From: Symsagittifera roscoffensis
Taxonomy: Eukaryota; Xenacoelomorpha; Acoela; Convolutidae
Length of the DNA: 23,797 nucleotides
Direction of reading: 5' to 3'
Assembly: GCF_963678635.1 (NCBI RefSeq)
Contig: NC_087069.1
Coordinates: 37,785,574-37,809,370 of the forward strand
The translations under genes and the position numbers were made by a program. Below the pieces are notes generated by a model that saw only the letters and a program-made list of their open reading frames with translations, did not search any database and had not been told where the DNA came from. This document shows, piece by piece, positions 18,283 through 23,797 of this stretch (its first letter is position 1; the number at the start of each line of letters is the position of its first letter).

Positions 18283-18678
18283 AAAAGCGGGTTACAAAAA
18301 CTGATGACTTACATGTAAGTGTGTTGCTGAGTTGGTTATTCTGACTGGGTTGACTGGAATTTTTTTTCAATTTTTTCTCGCATATTTTGCGTGTATCTCC
18401 TTTTGTACGTTTTGGCCGTTTTGTTGACCCGAGATCAAAAGTTGGCAACTTTCCTTCTGGATAATAAATAAATATCCCAAATTACTCCCAAGTTACAACA
18501 CTGGAGCTAATGTCACGTGGCAAAATCGATTCTCTGACCATTTTTGCAGCACATCCATTTTCAATAAATTTAGTAATTTTAAGATATAAGTTTTTTACAT
18601 TTGTTGAAAACTTTGAAAAGTGTTTTTTTTTTGTAAATTTTATATCTTTTGTTATTTTATGCTGTCTGGAAACGTCTT
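18283..18678. other. Non-coding stretch without recognised features
   Basis: AT-rich sequence between repeat R2 and a 34-bp tandem duplication. No reading frame with codon regularity and no repeat family member is recognised. Confidence 0.4.
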
Positions 18679-18746
18679 GAGAAATTGATTCTTGGATCGA
18701 AAGTGACTTTTGGAGAAATTGATTCTTGGATCGAAAGTGACTTTTG
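18679..18746 (+). repeat. Perfect 34-bp tandem duplication
   Basis: Two exact adjacent copies (18679-18712 and 18713-18746) of a unit starting GAGAAATTGATTCTTGGATC and ending GACTTTTG. With no divergence it must be recent or an assembly/replication slip. Confidence 0.95.
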
Positions 18747-18932
18747 ATTCGAAAAACTTTTGTCCAAACTCTTCGGTTTTCAACTTGACCTTTGTTGAAT
18801 CATCATTAGTTGATAAAATGATTATGCAACTTTTATAACAATAAATTACACGCCTATGGTAGTTTTACATATCTTTCCCATGTAGTCCTTCCGGAAAGTG
18901 CAAAATTGCATCGTGGTGGTGGGACTATATTT

Positions 18933-19136
18933 GCCTCTTCCTCCCCCCCCCCCCCCCCAACCTGCAAAATTTTACTAGTAAAAATTTTGTTTACATTGTT
19001 CGATTGCTATGAAAATTGACATACGGACTCATTAGGTTATGACAAACATATTTGATCTTCATAAAAAAAACTTGTAAATCCACTCGTTACACCAAACAAT
19101 TATAATTCCTATTTTTGTGAGGTAGGGGGAAGAGCC
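18933..19136 (+). mobile_element. hAT-like MITE (family B), intact copy
   Basis: This 204-bp element runs from GCCTCTTCCTCCCCC to GGGGGAAGAGCC. The flanking 8-mers CTATATTT (18925-18932) and CTGTATTT (19137-19144) are a target duplication with one mismatch. It begins with a long C tract (18942-18958). Its interior is the template for recognising the split copies at 7638 and 13303. Confidence 0.8.
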
Positions 19137-19144
19137 CTGTATTT

Positions 19145-19354
19145 TTGTACAAGACTTGGGGGCTATAACCATACAGGGCTTCTTCTTGATTTTACTGGCT
19201 TCTAGGTGTAACAGAGCGAAGTCATTGTCATCACTTAAAAAGTTCAATATCGTTTTTGGCCGATTTTTACTTAATTTACTTTTTGTGACCAACCGCCAAC
19301 TTTTCAGTTACTCAAATATGAGCAATTTGAATGTTTTTGTAGTTCAAAATTAGC
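19145..19354. other. Non-coding stretch before the A/C-rich unit
   Basis: No gene is recognised. The short frames present on both strands are not supported by codon regularity. Composition switches from T-rich with normal G to A/C-rich with very little G at about 19355. Confidence 0.4.
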
Positions 19355-20250
19355 CAATAAGATTCATTCAATCCGTCACCTTCTATAACTCTAACACAAA
19401 CCAATTAGACGAAAAATATTAAACCCCAGGCATATCTATAACTATAATTTTACGACCTCCAGGTCAAATATAAGCAAACCACTCCAACTTGACAACTAAA
19501 ATAAATATCACCATAATATCATAACCCTCCCTTATCTAATAACGCAAAGATCAACAATATTTCCCCAACTCAGACCTCAGATACCCCCCAAACAAAAATG
19601 TTAAACTAGCCTAAAGTAAGAGAACGACCATATTAAATTAGCCTAAAGTATAAAAATCTCAAAAATACCCCAGATCACTTGACAAATAAAAATAAAGTAA
19701 AAGAAGACCTCCCAAACACCATAAAATTTGCCCCCAACAATTTTTCACAAAACTCAACCCACTTGTCAAAAAACCAATAAATAACTCGACCACACTTGAA
19801 AATTGCCCCAAACAACAAAAAATATTCGATCAAGAAACCACTTCTTAAATGCTCTTCTCTCGATCAGTCAACATAATACTCAACATTTTCATAAACTTTT
19901 TAACAATATTCCAACCTTTATTCATATTTCTTTTTGATACTTTTGAAGCTTTTGTAATGATCTTAATCATTTTTTGCAATATTTTTTAATTTTCTATTCC
20001 ATATTTGAACTATACCTCCAACTTTCAAAAGCCATTGACCATATTCACAGGTACGAGACACAAAACTTATCTAAATTATACGAACCATTTTTAGTAGAAC
20101 AGATATTTTTTTACTATTTGTAATTTTTATAACATTTTTATTATCCCTCATTTTGACAATATGCAAATGTATAAAGAAGGCAGTCATAACATTCGCCTTA
20201 GCAACAATCCTTTTAATTCTTTTTCTAGAAGAATACTACAATAAACATAA
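19355..20250 (+). other. Leader of the A/C-rich viral-type unit
   Basis: This ~900-bp G-poor stretch shares the base bias of the frames that follow but has no long ORF. It contains a direct repeat (TTAAACTAGCCTAAAGTA at 19601 and TTAAATTAGCCTAAAGTA at 19633). Two short hydrophobic frames occur: 19849-19989 (46 codons, ATG start) and 20075-20263 (62 codons, no ATG, two membrane-like helices separated by CKCIKK). T-rich DNA yields such frames easily, so they are only candidates. It may be an untranslated leader, an LTR, or a decayed upstream gene. Confidence 0.4.
19849..19989 (+). CDS. Candidate small hydrophobic peptide
   Basis: ATG at 19849, 46 codons, TAA at 19987. After a short polar start (MLFSRSVN) it is almost wholly hydrophobic (IFQPLFIFLFDTFEAFVMIL). 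The same frame after the stop contains two N-Y-T sequons before the next stop at 20092. The region is T-rich, so a chance origin is quite possible and no family is recognised. Confidence 0.2.
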   Translation: MLFSRSVNIILNIFINFLTIFQPLFIFLFDTFEAFVMILIIFCNIF

Positions 20251-21405
20251 ACTTTTTCACTAAAAGATATCAATAAAAAACCCTCAAAAATTGCTAACCA
20301 ACAATCACACAGTCAGTCTTCACCGACATCATCCCAGGAAAACCCAACACCACCTACAACTACCCAAAACCCCCAAACATCTACACGAACTTCTTTCCAA
20401 GATAACCCATATACCTTTGAAGAACGACACGCTCGCTTATCTGAACCACTAGAACCAGTTCAACGACAAGCACCTCTAAGTGAACCAACATATAACTTGT
20501 ACCCAACACTACCACAAGAGTTAAGTAGAATACGAAATCTTAGCCAAAATCAAAATACAGTTGAAATAAATAGACAAATTATACATCCACGACGAAACAG
20601 AAATTTTCAAACCCCCCGAGTTCATTTTGATATACCCCAATCCCCATCACAAAGTACTCCGGAAAACCCAATTGATATATTACCAGAAACCCCTACGCTT
20701 CTTTCACAACGTAGCACCTCAAGCCTACCCTCAGACTACTTAGGTTCAACACTAACATCTGAACAAATACGTGGAAATCCCTTTAACCCCCCAAACCAAA
20801 CATCACGACTACCATATTGGACAACACAATCATTCACACAAGGTGAACCCAATTTAATAAATGATCCAATAGATATTTCTACCGATACAACAACATCATC
20901 ATCACTACCAGAAACATTATCACTACCATCAACACCATCAATAAGCCAAATTTCACCGACAACTTTTCCATTAAATTTCCCCAATAATCTCGACGCTAGA
21001 TGTCGAAAACAATCATCAACAAATATCCCTCTAAGATTAGACTGGAATACATTCACAGCACCCCCACCATTATTTGGACAGCACCCAGAAAGTAACCGAC
21101 TACACAACTGGGAACTTAATAGATTACAATATAGACAAGATATCCACGAAGACATTCGTGATCATAACATCCAAATACTCCAACAAAATAGTCTACAATT
21201 AAAATTTGAAATCACGGTTAAACTAAACAACATTGCTCAACATCCTTACCCATTAAACCCACCAAATATAACAGCTCAATCACTACCACCACCATTTATA
21301 ACAACTGAAATAATATATAAATACGACAGATATACCAAAAAGACAATTGGTTACATCACATTTTATAACCCATACTCAGGATTATCATTCACATGTATAT
21401 TCTAA
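20251..21405 (+). CDS. Pro/Ser/Thr-rich open frame without ATG (384 codons)
   Basis: The frame is open from just after a TAA at 20248 to the TAA at 21403. It contains no ATG at all; the first near-cognate start of the longer body is TTG at 20497. The N-terminal two thirds are low-complexity, rich in Pro, Ser, Thr, Asn and Gln (for example TSSSLPETLSLPSTPSISQ), with one basic patch (HPRRNRNFQTPR). The last ~110 residues look more ordered, with a helix-like RLQYRQDIHEDIRDHNIQIL and a tyrosine-rich end. It shares composition with the downstream glycoprotein frame and overlaps its start by 13 nt. It may be an exon reached by splicing, a frameshift product or a decayed gene. No family is recognised. 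Confidence 0.55.
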   Translation, partial: TFSLKDINKKPSKIANQQSHSQSSPTSSQENPTPPTTTQNPQTSTRTSFQDNPYTFEERHARLSEPLEPVQRQAPLSEPTYNLYPTLPQELSRIRNLSQNQNTVEINRQIIHPRRNRNFQTPRVHFDIPQSPSQSTPENPIDILPETPTLLSQRSTSSLPSDYLGSTLTSEQIRGNPFNPPNQTSRLPYWTTQSFTQGEPNLINDPIDISTDTTTSSSLPETLSLPSTPSISQISPTTFPLNFPNNLDARCRKQSSTNIPLRLDWNTFTAPPPLFGQHPESNRLHNWELNRLQYRQDIHEDIRDHNIQILQQNSLQLKFEITVKLNNIAQHPYPLNPPNITAQSLPPPFITTEIIYKYDRYTKKTIGYITFYNPYSGLSFTCIF

Positions 21406-22892
21406 AAATATTAATTTTTCTTCAACTCTTTTTTCTAGTAATCTCCAATCAGAACATAAATCCTTCTCCCCGCACAGGAACGCAAGACTTATTAGCAACA
21501 CATTACGATTGTGAAGAAAATGAACAAAAAACACTACACAAATATGCAATAAATCAAGTATCACAATGCGAAACAGAACCACAAGCTATAGAAACTACAA
21601 ATGTAATAGCGACACTCTATTCAAAAGCCCGAGCAACAACGGTTATCGGATATAAATTCACAGCAACATTTTCCGAAAAGAGAGTACATTGTTCACAAGT
21701 CTCAAACGGAAATAAAAACCGACTTGACCACGAATCATTTTACCAAAGTAATATTGAACGACTTTTACATCTCAATCCCGATGATTGTAAAAACGAGTTA
21801 CTCAGACTAAATATCACAAGAAATAAAAACACCGACAGAAAATTAGTATATTTCCAAGTTTTTGCAGATTCTGTACATCAAGCAGAATTTGAAAGATATC
21901 AAGGACATATAAAACTAGATGAAAAATGCCCATACAACGGCGCACACGGAAGATTAACTTATGACATACACGATAAGCACTGGATACCACACATTGGTAT
22001 AAATAACCCGTCAAACTGCAAAGCAGACACAAAAAATAAAGGATATCAAGAAATAATGTTTTTCGATTGGAAAATACAACTCGAAAAAATACAACTCACA
22101 CGAGATTTATCTGACAACACAATGATCTATCAAGGAGTTAGATTACCTTGTAAAAACGATCAAGGCTATTGTGACCCTACAACACGAACACAAGCAACAA
22201 TTGTTTGGTTTCCCGAAGATACATGTACAACATTTCAAGTAGCAAAAATACACGCCCGAATGATAAAATTTCACGAGAAATGTTTCATACAATTAATCCC
22301 ATATGAACAAATAAATCCATCACGAAAACAAAGTACTGATTTTAGAAACATCCACAATATAGAACATAAATTGACACGTTTTCAAATATATCAAGAAACA
22401 GAACTTGCATGCAAATACAGAAACCCACTTTACAAAACACAATATTCTGAAATATTAGTTGAATACGAAAAAGGTTTCGACATGACCACTGGAAAAATAA
22501 AAATTGACCATTATGCCACAGGTCATCCCCTAAACGAAGGAACATCATATATACCAGTTAATTTTCAAAAAAGTAATGGTCAACCTGGTGGACATCTACA
22601 GCCACATGACACTAGCAGCACACGCTTACAAGAACTATCACTAATGAATAATTCTTATTTTGGTAATATTCACTATGATATTCACTTAGATATGAAACTA
22701 CACTACACAATTAGTCAAATTTTTCAGGAAATGTCACTCTCTGAATTAGAAACACTTCACCAACTATGCGAATTAGAACGGACACAAATCCTACAATCAC
22801 TTGCACTAGCAGTATTAAAAATACCCTACGCAGGATATTTATTATCAGGAAATAGATCAAATTTTTTAGACTACGAAGGAAACATTTTATGA
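21393..22892 (+). pseudogene. Chuvirus-type envelope glycoprotein, N-terminal part, ending at TGA
   Basis: ATG at 21393 starts with a clear signal peptide (about residues 1-19, ILKILIFLQLFFLVIS). A secreted, Cys-rich ectodomain follows with cysteines near 40, 59, 100 and 132 and pairs such as CKNDQGYC further on. N-glycosylation sequons occur (NIT, NNS, NRS). The spacing of the early cysteines and the later blocks recall the glycoprotein family shared by chuviruses and by env-bearing BEL/Pao elements, a membrane-fusion protein of the viral surface; this is recognition, not a database result. The frame is open for 499 codons until TGA at 22890-22892, beyond which the same frame stays open for 301 more codons. 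The TGA is therefore probably a nonsense change in one long gene. Alternatives are readthrough or two separate proteins. Confidence 0.6.
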
Positions 22893-23797
22893 TTTTATAC
22901 CTGTACCAAAAATGTATCACCACTATATGTTTTTGAAGATAAAATATGCTATAAAAGAATCCCTATCTTTTATAAAAATAAAGTACATTTCGTTGACACA
23001 CTTTCAAGACGAACATATTTCTGGGATACCGCAGTCCCATGTGGATCAGAAAATAGCCACAATGTAGTACAACTGAACCCTGATGAAGATAATTTTTACC
23101 TTCTTACCCCATACCCCACATTAATGCAGTCACTCAAAAAGTTTTCACCTGAAAGCATTAGAGCTATTGCTCGAAACCCAAATATTGACTTACAATCAAT
23201 TGGAATATATTCAAAATCAGATATCCAACATCACATTAGAATACAACAATTCCAAGACTTATTAACACAAATGGACACTATACAAAGACAATCAATTGAC
23301 CAAAACTTACGCAAACTTGCCGAAACCGCAGGATTTGCAGATATATATACACAAGATTATAGCGGATATTTTAAGGACATTGAAGACTATATATATCTAA
23401 ACGGTGAAAAATACCGACCACAAGATATCTCACCTATAAATATTTTTAGCTTTGTTACACTAAAAAATGAAATTCTTGATTTTCTAGGATGGCCCTATTA
23501 CATCTTAGAAAAATTGACTATTTTATACGCGATGTTTAACTTTATAGGATTTCTTTTTTCACTTTTAAAAGGAATCTATAATACATGCGCTATACACACA
23601 CAAGTAAATAGACAAGCAAGTGTAGCACGCATACTATTTGCAGGATTTTTTGGAATTTTTTCATCATCTATAAACAAAATTCTTTTAGACGCACAAATAA
23701 AAGAATATAATACAAAAATAGCGACAAGACAGAACACATACGACGAAGAACATAATAATATAGAGGTAACGCCTACAGCACCACAGTTACCACCCCT
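22893..23797 (+). pseudogene. Glycoprotein C-terminal part after the TGA, runs off the window
   Basis: This has the same frame as the preceding ORF with no further stop to the edge (301 codons). It continues the Cys-rich ectodomain (cysteines in CTKN, CYKRIP and VPCG), then a helical region with SIGIYSKSDIQ, and then a hydrophobic membrane segment (about 23514-23579, LTILYAMFNFIGFLFSLLKG) and a second, weaker one (about 23628-23690). The tail contains PTAP (23772-23783) followed by a Pro-rich stretch. The block order membrane-proximal domain, helix, anchor, tail suits the C-terminal half of a viral envelope protein. No own start codon is near 22893, which favours it being the same gene. The end lies outside the window. 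Confidence 0.6.

Noticed and set aside
18942-18958. Poly-C tract as a regulatory G-quadruplex
   Set aside because: It is an uninterrupted homopolymer at a MITE end, like the one at 15000-15011; slippage is the simplest explanation and there is no spaced G-run pattern.
20736-21155. 139-codon minus-strand open frame
   Set aside because: It is the antisense of the Pro/Ser/Thr-rich frame; TCA/TTA-poor, A/C-rich codons on the plus strand create openness on the minus strand. No motif is seen.
21393-21405. Ribosomal -1 frameshift site joining the no-ATG frame to the glycoprotein
   Set aside because: No slippery heptamer occurs in frame, and the glycoprotein has its own ATG followed at once by a signal peptide, so independent initiation is more likely.
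22890-22892. TGA read as tryptophan by a variant genetic code
   Set aside because: Tryptophan is encoded by TGG elsewhere in the same frame, other TGA codons do not occur in frame, and host exons fit the standard code. A single nonsense change is simpler.

Overview
This is an AT-rich eukaryotic window, most likely from an invertebrate animal. It has intron-containing host exons, decayed Ty3/Gypsy and BEL/Pao LTR retrotransposons, short inverted-repeat DNA transposons (MITEs), and a long viral-type glycoprotein frame. Bacterial operons, rRNA, tRNA and CRISPR arrays are absent. The exact taxon cannot be fixed from the sequence; a nematode or similar lineage is a guess.

Layout: 1-1578 is non-coding with one old copy of a dispersed repeat (R1). 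1579-6800 is a minus-strand Ty3/Gypsy element with two LTRs, a polypurine tract, and broken gag, protease, RT, RNase H and integrase; the RT catalytic core is deleted. 6828-6999, 7346-7454 and 13098-13226 look like three minus-strand exons of one host gene, encoding a short N-terminus, one membrane segment, a basic juxtamembrane stretch and a charged low-complexity linker, joined in compatible phases. The introns hold the transposons: Gypsy abuts the donor of the third exon, and a BEL/Pao element (8570-12624, plus strand, heavily mutated) plus nested MITEs fill the first intron.

13300-19145 is a mosaic of small repeats. One is a ~185-216 bp hAT-like MITE family (TIR GGCTCTTTTCCAGTTYCC, 8-bp target duplications). 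The second is a palindrome-rich CCCGGGTTGACC family that has twice inserted into members of the first. The third is the dispersed repeat R1, with a terminal hairpin and an inverted duplication.

From about 19355 to the end the plus strand becomes strongly A/C-rich. It carries a 384-codon Pro/Ser/Thr-rich frame with no ATG, overlapping by 13 nt a long signal-peptide-bearing, cysteine-rich membrane glycoprotein frame that I read as chuvirus-type (captured viral envelope or endogenous viral element). That frame is broken by a single TGA at 22890, then stays open to the window edge and shows a membrane segment and a PTAP motif. This recent-looking unit, running off the window, is the most unusual part of the sequence.
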